NCBI RefSeq assembly: GCF_013394165.1
Contig: NZ_CP041330.1
Coordinates: 1,976,501 to 2,040,500, forward strand
Direction of reading: 5' to 3'
Source: Pseudoalteromonas sp. Scap06
GTDB lineage: Bacteria; Pseudomonadota; Gammaproteobacteria; Enterobacterales; Alteromonadaceae
DNA: 64,000 nucleotides
Made by a program: the position numbers and the translations under genes
The notes under the pieces: model-generated
Seen by the model: only the letters and a program-made list of their open reading frames with translations
Databases searched by the model: none
What the model was told of the DNA's origin: nothing
Shown here: positions 30,041 through 40,565 of the stretch, piece after piece
How positions within the stretch are numbered: position 1 is the stretch's first letter
Layout of the letters: each line of letters starts with the position of its first letter

Positions 30041-30996
30041 ATATCAGCATATACCGACACTTTATTTCGACCGGTTTCTTTTGAATGGTAAAGTGCTTTA
30101 TCGGCAGCTTCAATCCAACGCTCATGATCTTTAAATTCGTTGTCAAAGCAGGCAATACCCACACTAATGGCCATATGCATAGTGTGCTCTTTGTATTTCG
30201 CTGGTGAGGTTTCGATTAATTGGCGTAAGCGCTCAGCAAATACGATAGCCCCTTGTTTATCGGTATCTAATAAAGTAACAACAAACTCTTCACCGCCGTA
30301 TCGCCCAGCAATATCAGTTTCACGCAATGCAGTTTTAAGTAAACTCGCTATATGACGAAGAGCTTCATCTCCCGCACTATGACCAAAGTCATCGTTTACC
30401 TTTTTAAAGTGGTCGATATCAAAAATTAATAACGAGCAACAACCTTCACTACGCTTAGTGCGTAAAAATTCTTGATGTAGTAAATGCTCCCAATGTCCTC
30501 GGTTTGCAAGCTGGGTAAGGCTGTCAGTTTGGCTTACTTGCTCTAATTTTTTGTTTAACTCTTCAAGCTCTTTTTTGTTAACTGCAATATCTGTTACATC
30601 GTAGATAATAATACAAATATGCTCAACTTCGCCTCGTACATTCGTAAGTGGAATAAACGTGGCGTTTTGATACATATAATCAGCTTTACCTGTTATCGGC
30701 CGATAATTTTTAAAACGAAAAATATACGGCTGCTGTTCCCAGATAGTAAATGAGCGATTTTTTAATACAAACACTGACTCAGCTTTACTTCTAAACCATT
30801 TTTCATCTATGGCTGGGAATAGATCAAACAAGTCTTTATCTTTTACTGCACTAGGTAATAACCCAGAATGGTTTTCCATAAAACCATTCCAAACGCACAC
30901 CTTGTAGTCTCTATCAAGCACCACAAGGCCTACATCAACAGTATTGAACATGTCCATTAACCAATGGATTTCATTTAAATCTAAATCAGCTGGCAT
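30025..30996 (-). CDS. PAS-GGDEF diguanylate cyclase
   Basis: A 323-aa cytosolic protein with no membrane segment. A PAS domain fills about residues 10-140, a short coiled coil 140-155, and a GGDEF domain 158-318. The active site is GGEEF (234-238), expected to be catalytic. An RxxD inhibitory site (RETD, 225-228) lies five residues before it, so product inhibition by c-di-GMP is likely. It starts 6 bp downstream of the receiver-CheC gene and forms an operon with it. Confidence 0.92.
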   Translation of the reverse strand: MPADLDLNEIHWLMDMFNTVDVGLVVLDRDYKVCVWNGFMENHSGLLPSAVKDKDLFDLFPAIDEKWFRSKAESVFVLKNRSFTIWEQQPYIFRFKNYRPITGKADYMYQNATFIPLTNVRGEVEHICIIIYDVTDIAVNKKELEELNKKLEQVSQTDSLTQLANRGHWEHLLHQEFLRTKRSEGCCSLLIFDIDHFKKVNDDFGHSAGDEALRHIASLLKTALRETDIAGRYGGEEFVVTLLDTDKQGAIVFAERLRQLIETSPAKYKEHTMHMAISVGIACFDNEFKDHERWIEAADKALYHSKETGRNKVSVYADIKNDA

Positions 30997-31002
30997 AAAT
31001 AT

Positions 31003-32007
31003 TTAATCTTCCAGTAGATAAGCAACTTTATATTTCAAAGTTTTAAGTGAATCTTCAGTAAAGAGCAACATTAAATCACAACTAATATCATGATTTTCAA
31101 TACCGTAACTAATTTCTATGGCAAGTGTTCGTTGCCAACGCGACTTATTAGACTGAACAAGTTCAGAAACATCACGATGCTGGCCCAATACAATGGGGTG
31201 GCCTTGACTAAAGGTCATATCGAGCTGTTTGGACAAGCCTGTTAATATAGCGCCAATTAAGATGTTACTCACATCCATTAGCAACTCTAACTCCACCTTG
31301 TCGTTTAATTCACCTTCGTAATTCATTAGTGAGGCTATTTCTTTAAAACTAGAATCATTTAAAAGTAATAACGCCTCACCAGATACCCCGCCGCCTATAA
31401 AGCCTTGGCAAATACCTGATGTAGTGTCATTGGTATCAACAGAGCTTAAGGCCATGTTAAGCTCACTGACTTCTAAAACATTAACATTAGGAATGGGTAA
31501 CTTAACAAATACATTAAGCAGTCTTGCGAGTAGATCCCCAGCTTGGCCCATAGCGACATTAGTCAACTCTTGATATATATCACGAACATCAGGGTCAACT
31601 TGTTCACCTAAAGAATGAGATAAGCGTTCACGCAGTGCTCTATCTCGTATACCATGGTGTTCTATAATGGCAGCGAGCTTTTCGGGGGAACATGGTTTTT
31701 GAATAAAATCGATGGCGCCAAGCTCAAGTACACGCTGATGTGCGCTAGGTTGAATATCGCCCGATACCACCACAGTAAGTACGTCTAGCCCCTGATCTTT
31801 CATTGCTGCCAGTACGCCATAACCGTCCATCTCTGGCATATTTAAATCAAGAAAAAGAATTTCAGGTTGGGCTTTGGTTATTTGTTTTATGCAGTCTACA
31901 CCGTCACATGCAAATTCAATTTTAATATCCCAATCATCGGGCAAGGAGCGAGCTAACTGGCGTCGTGCTAATTTTGAATCATCACATATTAAAACCGATG
32001 TTGACAT
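31003..32007 (-). CDS. Response regulator with CheC/CheX-type phosphatase domain
   Basis: A 334-aa cytosolic protein. The receiver domain (1-125) has DD at 9-10, phosphoacceptor Asp54 and Lys104. The C-terminal CheC-like domain (about 140-330) has one exact D-x3-E-x2-N-x22-P site (Asp143, Glu147, Asn150, Pro173). A second, altered copy is E-x3-D-x2-N-x22-P (Glu241, Asp245, Asn248, Pro271). CheC proteins dephosphorylate CheY-P, so this may act on its own or another receiver. The following gene makes c-di-GMP, suggesting a link of chemotaxis-type signalling to second messenger output. Confidence 0.88.
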   Translation of the reverse strand: MSTSVLICDDSKLARRQLARSLPDDWDIKIEFACDGVDCIKQITKAQPEILFLDLNMPEMDGYGVLAAMKDQGLDVLTVVVSGDIQPSAHQRVLELGAIDFIQKPCSPEKLAAIIEHHGIRDRALRERLSHSLGEQVDPDVRDIYQELTNVAMGQAGDLLARLLNVFVKLPIPNVNVLEVSELNMALSSVDTNDTTSGICQGFIGGGVSGEALLLLNDSSFKEIASLMNYEGELNDKVELELLMDVSNILIGAILTGLSKQLDMTFSQGHPIVLGQHRDVSELVQSNKSRWQRTLAIEISYGIENHDISCDLMLLFTEDSLKTLKYKVAYLLED

Positions 32008-32227
32008 ACAATCTCACTATTTTAAAACGGGGTGCAATTTTAAGCGTTTAGAACAAGCCACAGGTACATAAAAAAACAATACCTATTTCCTATACGTATA
32101 TAGTAATCAATGTATCGCCTATTTACAATTTTAGGCAAAAATAAAGCTATGGATTATTCTGCTTGGTAACTTATCTACATTATAATACACTCACAATTAT
32201 TACGTTAATTTAAAAGGAAAAAATTCC

Positions 32228-32809
32228 ATGCGTCGTACATTAGCTTTTGCATTAAGCCTATTTTGCTGTGCAAGTTTTGCCGCAGATTTACCCGAAAACA
32301 AACTCGATGCAGGAAGAGTAACCGCACAAGGTAAGCCAGTGACCTTATTAGGGAAAGGCCTTACTGTCGGTGAAGATGCCCCTAATTTTAAAGTAGTTGA
32401 TGAGCGTTTCACTGCAGTTACATTAGAAAACTATAAAGGCCAAGCTGTATTAATTAGTGTTGTACCGAGCTTAGATACCGGTATTTGTAGCTTACAAACT
32501 AAGCACTTTAATGAAAAAGTCGCCCAACAATTTCCAGGCGTGGCCATGCTCACCATTAGTGCCGATTTACCGTTTGCGCAAAAACGTTTTTGCAAGGCCG
32601 AAAATATCGATAAAGTGACGACGCTTTCTGATTCTGTATGGCGTGATTTTGGCCAAAAGTATGGCTTAATAATTAAAGATATGGGCTTACTTACCCGCGC
32701 GGTATTTATTTTAGATAAAAGCCATAAAGTTATTTATAAGCAATTAGTTAGTAGTTTATCAACTGAGCCTGAATACGATAGCGTTATTGAAAAGCTTAAA
32801 ACGCTTTAA
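32228..32809 (+). CDS. tpx: Thiol peroxidase (Tpx-type peroxiredoxin) with signal peptide
   Basis: A 193-aa peroxiredoxin that reduces hydroperoxides. The peroxidatic Cys87 is in PSLDTGICSLQT and the resolving Cys122 in AQKRFCKAENI, the Tpx pattern. The family start TAQGKPVTLLGKGL is at about residue 32, preceded by a 19-residue Sec-type signal sequence (MRRTLAFALSLFCCASFAA). Ordinary Tpx proteins of about 167 aa lack this. A periplasmic location is therefore likely. AAAGGAAAAA is the ribosome binding site. Confidence 0.92.
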   Translation: MRRTLAFALSLFCCASFAADLPENKLDAGRVTAQGKPVTLLGKGLTVGEDAPNFKVVDERFTAVTLENYKGQAVLISVVPSLDTGICSLQTKHFNEKVAQQFPGVAMLTISADLPFAQKRFCKAENIDKVTTLSDSVWRDFGQKYGLIIKDMGLLTRAVFILDKSHKVIYKQLVSSLSTEPEYDSVIEKLKTL

Positions 32810-32827
32810 GGGTCGAATTTCAAATAA

Positions 32828-32858
32828 TAAAAAACCGCTATAAAGCGGTTTTTTTAAT
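32828..32858. terminator. Bidirectional terminator between tpx and adk
   Basis: AAAAAACCGCT, loop ATA and AGCGGTTTTTTT form the hairpin, followed by AATTA. Confidence 0.9.
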
Positions 32859-32882
32859 TATGCTTTTAGTTTTAGCTACAAG

Positions 32883-33551
<669 letters not shown>

Positions 33552-33630
33552 TTATTTTAAAGTCTGAATTCTTCCATAAGCGCTGCAGATACTCAAGTAA
33601 CTTATACTAATTGTCTATACAGCAGCGCAT

Positions 33631-33659
33631 AAAAAAGGGAACAAACGTTCCCTTTTGAC
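33631..33659 (-). terminator. Terminator of htpG
   Basis: On the minus strand AAAAGGGAACG, a short TTT loop and GTTCCCTTTTTT form a hairpin with T-run, upstream of adk. Confidence 0.85.
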
Positions 33660-33680
33660 TCAATCATTGATTTTTAATAC

Positions 33681-35594
33681 TTATTTGCTTAAATCAAGCA
33701 TAAGTTTATTTAAGCGAGTTACAAATCCAGTCGGATCTTTAAGCGTACCGCGCTCTGCAAGTAAGGCTTGGTCTAGTAGTACATGTGACCACTGTGCAAA
33801 CTTATCTTCGTCTTGCTCATCATTTAAGTGCTTAACCAGTTGGTGCTCTGGGTTTAATTCAAACACAGGCTTAGCCTCTGGAACAGCTTGACCTACTGAC
33901 TCCATTAGCTTTTGCATTTGCGAGCTCATGTCGTTGTCATCGCTCACTACACACGCTGGTGAGTCAGTTAAGCGGTGAGTGAAGCGTACATCTTTAACAT
34001 CATCACCTAATGAAGTTTTAATGCGCTCAACTAAACCTGCAACTTCTTTTTCAGACTCTTCTTGTGCTTTTTTAGTTTCTTCGTCATCTAATTTACCTAA
34101 GTCTAAATCACCACGGGTAATTGACTGAAATTGCTTTTCGCCAAATTCCGTTAAATGGCTCATCATCCACTCATCAACACGGTCACTTAGTAGTAAAACT
34201 TCAATGCCTTTTTTGCGGAAAATTTCTAAATGCGGTGAGTTTTTAGCTGCAATAAATGAGTCAGCAACAACATAGTAAATTTTATCTTGGCTGTCTTTCA
34301 TACGCTCAATGTATTGTTCAAGCGATACATCTTGAGTGTCTGAATCGGTATGCGTTGAAGCAAAACGTAATAGCTTAGCAATGCTCTCTTTGTTAGCCGC
34401 ATCTTCTGCTGGGCCTTCTTTCATTACTTGACCAAATTCATTCCAAAACGTTTGGTAATCATCGGCTTTGTTTTTCGCCATACGCTCAAGCATTTTAATA
34501 ATACGCGACGTACACCCCTTGCGGATAGCTTGGGTCACTTTGTTATCTTGAAGTATTTCACGCGATACGTTTAGTGGTAAATCATTTGAATCTAATAAAC
34601 CTTTAACGAAACGCAGGTAGCTTGGCATAAACTGTTCAGCGTCATCCATAATAAACACGCGTTGAACATAAAGTTTTAAACCACTTTGGCGCTCACGGTT
34701 CCATAAATCAAAGGGTGCTTTTTTAGGAATGTATAACAAACTGGTGTATTCAGTTTTACCTTCAACTTTATTGTGTCCCCAGCTAAGCGGATCTTCCCAG
34801 TCGTGGCTTACATGCTTATAAAACTCTTTGTATTCGTCCTCAGAGATTTCTGATTTGTCACGTGTCCACAATGCTGTTGCACGGTTAATGCTTTCCCATT
34901 CACCAGGAACAGCTGGAATTTTTTCACCATCTTCACCTTCAGACTCAGGTACTTCTGCCTTGTACATCTGTACTGGTGTAGAAATATGATCAGAGTATTT
35001 AGTTACGATACTGCGAAGACGCCACTCATCTGCATATTCACTTTCTTCTTCACGAAGATGTAAAATAATGTCTGTACCACGGCCTTCTTTTTCGATTTCT
35101 TGTAGCGTGTACTCGCCTTCACCTTTTGACTGCCATTCAACCGCTGTAGTCTCTCCTGCTTTACGAGTACGAACAGTCACTTCATCAGCAACAATAAATG
35201 CTGAGTAAAAACCAACACCAAATTGACCAATAAGCTGTGAGTCTTTACTTTGATCACCAGTTAAGTTTTTGAAAAATTCAGCCGTACCCGACTTAGCAAT
35301 TGTGCCTAATGAGCTGATCACTTCATCACGCCTCATACCAATACCATTATCAGAAATGGTCACTGTGTTAGCGTCTTTATCTGCGCTTATACGTACGCGT
35401 AAATCTGCATCACCTTGATAAAGGTCACCGTTTGAAAGGGCTAAAAAGCGTAGTTTATCGGCTGCGTCAGATGCATTTGATACAAGCTCGCGTAAAAAGA
35501 TTTCTTTATTTGAATAAAGCGAGTGAATCATTAAGTTTAATAGTTGTTTTACTTCTGTTTGAAAGCCTAATGTTTCTTTTTGTGCTGCAGTCAT
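33681..35594 (-). CDS. htpG: Chaperone HtpG (bacterial Hsp90)
   Basis: A 637-aa cytosolic ATP-dependent chaperone. The N-terminal GHKL ATPase has [23 protein letters not shown] and [11 protein letters not shown]. The middle-domain catalytic Arg is in the LNVSREILQ segment, and a C-terminal dimerisation domain follows. Length is the usual one. TTGGAG serves as ribosome binding site, and a sigma-32-type promoter is located 43-70 bp upstream, so it should be heat-induced. Confidence 0.98.
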   Translation of the reverse strand: MTAAQKETLGFQTEVKQLLNLMIHSLYSNKEIFLRELVSNASDAADKLRFLALSNGDLYQGDADLRVRISADKDANTVTISDNGIGMRRDEVISSLGTIAKSGTAEFFKNLTGDQSKDSQLIGQFGVGFYSAFIVADEVTVRTRKAGETTAVEWQSKGEGEYTLQEIEKEGRGTDIILHLREEESEYADEWRLRSIVTKYSDHISTPVQMYKAEVPESEGEDGEKIPAVPGEWESINRATALWTRDKSEISEDEYKEFYKHVSHDWEDPLSWGHNKVEGKTEYTSLLYIPKKAPFDLWNRERQSGLKLYVQRVFIMDDAEQFMPSYLRFVKGLLDSNDLPLNVSREILQDNKVTQAIRKGCTSRIIKMLERMAKNKADDYQTFWNEFGQVMKEGPAEDAANKESIAKLLRFASTHTDSDTQDVSLEQYIERMKDSQDKIYYVVADSFIAAKNSPHLEIFRKKGIEVLLLSDRVDEWMMSHLTEFGEKQFQSITRGDLDLGKLDDEETKKAQEESEKEVAGLVERIKTSLGDDVKDVRFTHRLTDSPACVVSDDNDMSSQMQKLMESVGQAVPEAKPVFELNPEHQLVKHLNDEQDEDKFAQWSHVLLDQALLAERGTLKDPTGFVTRLNKLMLDLSK

Positions 35595-35636
35595 TTATGT
35601 ATCTCCAATTTGCAAAGTGTCTGCGTTATGCACTTA

Positions 35637-35664
35637 ATATGGGGGGAGGTGTCAGAACTTCAAG
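35637..35664 (-). promoter_or_regulatory. Sigma-32 (RpoH) promoter of htpG
   Basis: On the minus strand CTTGAA (35664-35659), a 14-bp spacer and CCCCATAT (35644-35637) fit the RpoH consensus closely. The transcript would start about 35 nt before the htpG ATG. Confidence 0.88.
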
Positions 35665-35724
35665 GGAAAAAAGTAAAAAAAGCTGCCAGCAAAAAACAAC
35701 AATATTATAAAAAACAATATCTGT

Positions 35725-36468
35725 TCAAAATGGGCTAGCACAGTGTAAATGCATCGGCTTTTGAGTGCTTGGATGATGAAAGTATATATCGCTGGCATGT
35801 AACTGCAAACGCGACGCCATCTGCTCACTCTGTTCACTTTTATACAAATCGCAGCCTAAAATAGGATGCCCAATTGCATGACTATGAATACGTAATTGAT
35901 GCGTTCGACCAGTAACGGGGGTAAATTGCACTAACGTCTTTATTGGTTGAATAAAACGCTTAAGTACTGTGTAGTGTGTTAAGGCCGCTTTGCCTGTGGT
36001 GTTACATAACTTAACACGAGGAAAATAGAGTTTGTCTTTAGCAATCGGGTAATTTATTTGTCCGTGGTTATCGCACACTTTTCCTTGTAACATAGCGACA
36101 TAGCGTTTGCTTATGGTGTGACTTTGAAATTGTTGATTGAGGTTTTTTGCCGAGTCACTATTGAGTGCCACCAGCATAATCCCTGAGGTACCAAAATCTA
36201 ATCGATGAGGTAACTTTGCTTCTGCAAAGGCAGCTGTTTTACCCTGTTGACCATTGACTAAGCGATAATGAACGGAATCCCAATTTAGTGGGTTTTTACC
36301 CGACAAACTCAATAAACCGCTAGGTTTATTGATCACTAAAAGCGCCTCATCTTGATAAATAATTTTTATGTGTTCATGGCAAACAGGTGCGATAAAGTCA
36401 TCAACAATCACATTAGCACTTTGGGTTATTGCAGCCATACCATCCTTAAACTTTTGTTTATATTGCAA
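35725..36468 (-). CDS. RluA-family pseudouridine synthase
   Basis: A 247-aa protein that should isomerise uridine to pseudouridine in RNA. The catalytic motif is HRLDFGTSG (about residues 87-95). INKPSGLLSLSG precedes it and FTPVTGRTHQLRIHSHAIGHPILGCDLY follows. It has no S4 domain, like RluA. Specificity (23S rRNA 746/tRNA U32 versus other sites) is inferred from general resemblance only. The start could also be Met11 (MAAITQSANV). It lies between recR and htpG, which are adjacent in E. coli. Confidence 0.85.
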   Translation of the reverse strand: MQYKQKFKDGMAAITQSANVIVDDFIAPVCHEHIKIIYQDEALLVINKPSGLLSLSGKNPLNWDSVHYRLVNGQQGKTAAFAEAKLPHRLDFGTSGIMLVALNSDSAKNLNQQFQSHTISKRYVAMLQGKVCDNHGQINYPIAKDKLYFPRVKLCNTTGKAALTHYTVLKRFIQPIKTLVQFTPVTGRTHQLRIHSHAIGHPILGCDLYKSEQSEQMASRLQLHASDIYFHHPSTQKPMHLHCASPF

Positions 36469-36480
36469 TTAAAGCCAACA

Positions 36481-36511
36481 AAAAAGCCTACAGCATGTAT
36501 GTAGGCTTTTA
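36481..36511. terminator. Terminator between recR and the RluA-type gene
   Basis: AAAAGCCTACA and TGTAGGCTTTT pair around a 7-nt loop. T-runs are present in both directions. Confidence 0.8.
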
Positions 36512-36543
36512 AAGTAAGTTCAAATAGTTAAGCTTAAAATAAA

Positions 36544-37152
36544 CTATTCATGGCTGACTAAGCGCCTACCGCTAAATGCATGCATAAGCGTCATTCCATC
36601 GACTAAATCAAGCTCACCACCAACAGGAATACCATGAGCAATACGCGATGCACCCACATTGTTTTTGTGGCAAAGCTGAGCAATATAATGCGCCGTTGTT
36701 TCGCCTTCAACCGAAGGATTTGTGGCCAAAATGACTTCATTAATACCGCCTTGCGCGAGCTTTTGCTCGAGTACATCAAGGCCAATTTCTTTAGGCCCTA
36801 TGCCATCAATCGGTGATAAATGCCCCATTAATACAAAGTAAAGCCCTTTGTATTGACCTGTTTGCTCAATGGCCAGTACATCCGTTGGCGATTCAACAAC
36901 ACATAAAATACCACTGTCTTGGCGTTTAGTGCTTAAGCAAATATCACACTGCGCCTGCTCGGTAAATGTGCGGCACGATTGGCAATGACCTACAGCGCTC
37001 ATTGCTTTAGTCAAGGCATTACCAAGTTGAGCACCGCCTTTACGGTCGCGCTCTAATAAATGAAATGCAATACGCTGGGCAGACTTCGGGCCAATACCTG
37101 GCTGACAACGAAGTGCTTCTATCAGCGATGTTAAACTATCTGAAAGTTGCAT
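36544..37152 (-). CDS. recR: Recombination protein RecR
   Basis: A 202-aa protein of the RecFOR pathway that loads RecA on gapped DNA. The helix-hairpin-helix start [20 protein letters not shown] is at about 14-33. The zinc finger CQSC...CDIC (about 57-72) and a Toprim domain ([14 protein letters not shown]) follow, ending in the C-terminal Walker-B-like region. It lies 6 bp after ybaB and is part of the dnaX-ybaB-recR operon. Confidence 0.97.
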   Translation of the reverse strand: MQLSDSLTSLIEALRCQPGIGPKSAQRIAFHLLERDRKGGAQLGNALTKAMSAVGHCQSCRTFTEQAQCDICLSTKRQDSGILCVVESPTDVLAIEQTGQYKGLYFVLMGHLSPIDGIGPKEIGLDVLEQKLAQGGINEVILATNPSVEGETTAHYIAQLCHKNNVGASRIAHGIPVGGELDLVDGMTLMHAFSGRRLVSHE

Positions 37153-37158
37153 AGTTGC

Positions 37159-37485
37159 TTAGAACGGCATTTTCATACCAGGTGGTAACTGCATACCGCC
37201 TGTCACTTTACCCATGCGTTCTTGCGTTTCATCGGCAACACGGCGCACAGCATCGTTACATGCTGCAGCTAATAAATCTTCAATCATGTCTTTGTCGTCT
37301 TCCATTAAGCTTTCATCAAGCTCAACACGGCGCACGTTGTGGTTACCAAGCATGGTTACTTTAACTAAACCGGCACCAGCTTCACCAACGACTTCCATTG
37401 TTGCGATTTCTTCTTGGGCTTTTTGCATGCGCTCTTGCATTTGCTGCGCTTGCTTCATCATGTTACCCATTCCACCTTTAAACAT
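37159..37485 (-). CDS. ybaB: YbaB/EbfC family nucleoid-associated protein
   Basis: A 108-aa DNA-binding protein. The N-terminal helix is Met/Gln-rich ([20 protein letters not shown]), followed by [20 protein letters not shown] and [14 protein letters not shown] helices, ending [13 protein letters not shown]. Family members dimerise like tweezers and coat DNA. Its place between dnaX and recR is conserved. Confidence 0.95.
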   Translation of the reverse strand: MFKGGMGNMMKQAQQMQERMQKAQEEIATMEVVGEAGAGLVKVTMLGNHNVRRVELDESLMEDDKDMIEDLLAAACNDAVRRVADETQERMGKVTGGMQLPPGMKMPF

Positions 37486-37545
37486 AATCGTCTCTCTTTC
37501 TTTTAATACATTAACTGGAGTATAAATAAGGGCACTGGTCGTTAA

Positions 37546-39861
37546 TTACAATGCCTGAATACTGTTTTCGTCAATTTCAGCGCTAAATAGCTGTTGAAAT
37601 TGTACTATATTTTCATCGCTGGTGATCACATCAATCGCTTGCTGGTGACGACCTGCATCAATTTTTTGTTGAATCAAATAAGGTGAGTCAATCACCCCGC
37701 TAGCAAAATCAATATTAAGCTCAACGTTGTGTCCATAAATACTTGATAACGCCACATTTAACTTTTGACGTAACATTGGCGTATCTAAGTGCTTTTGCGA
37801 TTCATCCACTTCAATATGGAAATGATTGTCTTGTTTGGTAAAAATTGAATGCAATGCAAACTGGCGCATGCGTCCGCCAAGTCCCATACGCTTTATTAAA
37901 TAGGCCCACTCGTCTTGTTGATGAGCAAATCTAATTTCACTAATTGGGCTTTGAAAATCATCTGGTACGGGAATACTAGGCTCTTGCTCAACAACAGGTG
38001 CTGGTTTTTGCGGGTTAATTTGCTCTAATAGCTCCGGTGCTAAATTTTCAGTAATCGTTTGATGCTTTGCTTTAAAGTCAACTTTACTCGCTGGCTTATT
38101 TGCTACCTGAGCTCGGCTCCCCTGTGCTGGGAGCTGAGGCTTTTTTTGCAGGTCATCGCTCACCTCATTATCCCATGGCGGTGGCTGCTGCGATACAGTT
38201 TGCGCTTCATTGCTCACCGGGCGACTAAATTCGGATTTTGTCGGTACTGGTTTTTCTTCAGTTGGCTTTTCAATAGCGGCACTTGAAAGCTTACCGGCAC
38301 CCGAAATGTTTCTATCGCGTAAAATACGCGCTATTGCTGACTGTGCTCGCGCTTCTTGCTCACCCATTGATGACGCAGACTGTTCTGCGTTACTAGTGGC
38401 ATTTGCTAACTCAGGATTAAACCCTTGATCAACAGCGCTACTCATTACATCATCGTATTGTGCGGCAATGGTTTGTTCTACATCACTGTGCTGCATGTAA
38501 GCATCATCTTCGCTTTGACGCTGCGCTTGTTCATCACTTATTACGGGGGTATCGACAATTTGAGGCTGACTTTGTACCGAACTTTGCTCAAGTTGTGTTT
38601 GGCTATTATCAGGCTGTGAAACCTCAGGCTCAGCGGCTTTTGTTGGCTGCGTTTGAGGTGTATTACTCTGCGCTGGTTTATTTTTATTTAAAATATCACG
38701 CAGTGCATTAGCACGCCCAGCACTATTTTGCTCTGGCGCAGCTTGTGAGCTAGGTTCAGGTTGATTGGTTTGCAACTGCGTAGGTTCAAATGCCAATAAC
38801 CTGAGCATAATCATTTCGAACCCTAAACGAGGCTCAGGTGCCCATTGTAAATCTTTTTTGCCGTTAAGTAATAGCTGGTAATACACTTGCATTTGTTGAG
38901 CATGGGTATGCGCTGCAACATGCTCAATGTAATCGGCGTTATTGCTATCAAGCGCTGCTGCTTCAGGGACTAATTGACTCAATTGAATCACATGCGTTAG
39001 CGCAATTAAGTCATCAAGCAGCGCAATGTAATTTGGATTTCGGCTAGCGACTTGTGCAACTTCATTCATCAGTGCTGTGCCATCTTGCGCTAATAATGCC
39101 GCAAGTAAGCTCTGACTGTAATGGGTGTCCATTAAACCAAGCATGTCTTGTACAGCTTGATTTTTAATATCACCATTTGTTTGAGCAATCGCCTGATCGG
39201 TCAGACTTAATGCATCTCGCATACTACCATCGGCCGCTTTGGCAATAATACTTAGCGCATCATTATCGAAGTTAAGCTGCTCATGGGTAAGCACATGCTC
39301 AAGCTGTTGCTTAATCTCAGCTTGCGACAATGCGTTCAGATTAAACTGTAAACAGCGAGATAAAATAGTCACTGGTAATTTTTGAGGATCAGTGGTTGCG
39401 AGCAAAAATTTCACATGCTCAGGCGGCTCTTCAAGCGTTTTTAATAACGCATTAAAGCTGTGCTTTGACAACATGTGTACTTCATCGATTAGATATACTT
39501 TGTAACGTCCGCGCGTTGGCGCATATTGAACGTTATCAAGTATCTCACGCGTATCCTCAACCTTAGTGCGTGAGGCCGCATCTATTTCGAGTAAATCAAT
39601 GTAGCGCCCTGCCTCTATATCAACACAGCTACTACATTGACCACATGGTGTGGCAGATATACCTTCATCACAATTTAAGCTTTTAGCAAAAATACGGGCA
39701 ATGGTGGTTTTACCTACACCACGGGTTCCAGTGAATAAATAAGCGTGATGCAGTCTATTTTGAGTCAGCGCGTTTACCAACGCCTGTTTTACATGAGACT
39801 GCCCAACCAATTCATGAAAGGTTTGAGGACGCCATTTTCTCGCTAGAACCTGATAACTCAT
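37546..39861 (-). CDS. dnaX: DNA polymerase III subunits tau/gamma
   Basis: A 771-aa clamp-loader ATPase. Walker A GTRGVGKTT is at 45-53. The zinc cysteines start at Cys64 (then Cys73, Cys76, Cys79), and Walker B/DExx is in VYLIDEVHML. The sensor motif TILSRCLQFNL follows. A long low-complexity Gln/Ser/Pro linker (about 355-650) joins the C-terminal tau domain, which binds polymerase alpha and DnaB. An A-AAA-AAG slippery heptamer at codons 572-574, with an SD-like element before and a hairpin after, indicates a shorter gamma form of about 588 aa. Confidence 0.96.
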   Translation of the reverse strand: MSYQVLARKWRPQTFHELVGQSHVKQALVNALTQNRLHHAYLFTGTRGVGKTTIARIFAKSLNCDEGISATPCGQCSSCVDIEAGRYIDLLEIDAASRTKVEDTREILDNVQYAPTRGRYKVYLIDEVHMLSKHSFNALLKTLEEPPEHVKFLLATTDPQKLPVTILSRCLQFNLNALSQAEIKQQLEHVLTHEQLNFDNDALSIIAKAADGSMRDALSLTDQAIAQTNGDIKNQAVQDMLGLMDTHYSQSLLAALLAQDGTALMNEVAQVASRNPNYIALLDDLIALTHVIQLSQLVPEAAALDSNNADYIEHVAAHTHAQQMQVYYQLLLNGKKDLQWAPEPRLGFEMIMLRLLAFEPTQLQTNQPEPSSQAAPEQNSAGRANALRDILNKNKPAQSNTPQTQPTKAAEPEVSQPDNSQTQLEQSSVQSQPQIVDTPVISDEQAQRQSEDDAYMQHSDVEQTIAAQYDDVMSSAVDQGFNPELANATSNAEQSASSMGEQEARAQSAIARILRDRNISGAGKLSSAAIEKPTEEKPVPTKSEFSRPVSNEAQTVSQQPPPWDNEVSDDLQKKPQLPAQGSRAQVANKPASKVDFKAKHQTITENLAPELLEQINPQKPAPVVEQEPSIPVPDDFQSPISEIRFAHQQDEWAYLIKRMGLGGRMRQFALHSIFTKQDNHFHIEVDESQKHLDTPMLRQKLNVALSSIYGHNVELNIDFASGVIDSPYLIQQKIDAGRHQQAIDVITSDENIVQFQQLFSAEIDENSIQAL
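38096..38165 (-). promoter_or_regulatory. Programmed -1 ribosomal frameshift signal in dnaX
   Basis: On the minus strand the heptamer A AAA AAG (38146-38140) is in the correct phase, with Q572-K573-K574 in frame 0. GAGGTGA lies about 12 nt upstream as an SD-like stimulator. Downstream GCTCCC-agcaca-GGGGAGC can form a hairpin about 6 nt after the slip site. Shifting to -1 adds 14 residues (starting ASAPSTGEP) and ends at TAA 38098-38096. This mirrors the signal known in E. coli dnaX. Confidence 0.8.
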
Positions 39862-39864
39862 CGA

Positions 39865-40410
39865 TTATTCGCCTTCGAATTCAACCAATTTTAAAATATT
39901 GATGCCCATTTTCTCAATGCGTTGCTCACCACCAAGCTCTGGAAGTGATACAACAAAGGCAGCATCTGTGGCGTTTCCGCCTAATTTTGCAACCAACTTG
40001 GCTGTTGCTTCAATTGTACCACCGGTCGCCAACAAGTCGTCAACTAACAAGACTTTATCACCGGCTACAATCGCATCAGTATGAAGCTCTAATGTATCTT
40101 CGCCATATTCGAGTTGGTAATCTTGGCGAATAACTTCGCGCGGTAATTTACCTGGTTTACGAACAGGGATAAAAGGAATTCCCAAAGCATAAGATAGCGG
40201 AGCACCAAAAATAAAGCCACGCGATTCAGTGCCGATAATTTTAGTAAAACCTTGGTCTTTATAAGCGTCAATAAATGCATCTATGGTTGCTTTAAACGCT
40301 TCAGGGTTTGCCATTAGGGTTGTTACATCGCGAAACATAATGCCCGCTTTAGGATAATCAGCAATTGTAGTAATGCTGTTTTTGATAATTGCTGGTGTTA
40401 CTTGAGTCAT
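39865..40410 (-). CDS. apt: Adenine phosphoribosyltransferase
   Basis: A 181-aa cytosolic enzyme that makes AMP from adenine and PRPP. The PRPP-binding loop [16 protein letters not shown] is at about 121-136, with [20 protein letters not shown] and [11 protein letters not shown] as conserved blocks. Four bases separate it from dnaX, the same order as in E. coli. Confidence 0.97.
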   Translation of the reverse strand: MTQVTPAIIKNSITTIADYPKAGIMFRDVTTLMANPEAFKATIDAFIDAYKDQGFTKIIGTESRGFIFGAPLSYALGIPFIPVRKPGKLPREVIRQDYQLEYGEDTLELHTDAIVAGDKVLLVDDLLATGGTIEATAKLVAKLGGNATDAAFVVSLPELGGEQRIEKMGINILKLVEFEGE

Positions 40411-40565
40411 AATTTTAACTGCTCAATGATTAATATTACAAAGCAGGTGATTATAACCTTAAGTGGTCGTAAATTGCGAGTTTGCGATAATTATAAAGTG
40501 TCGGGAGAGGGAAGTGATAAAAATGTAAGGCTGATGAAAAACAACAGCCTTAAAATAAAACCTGA

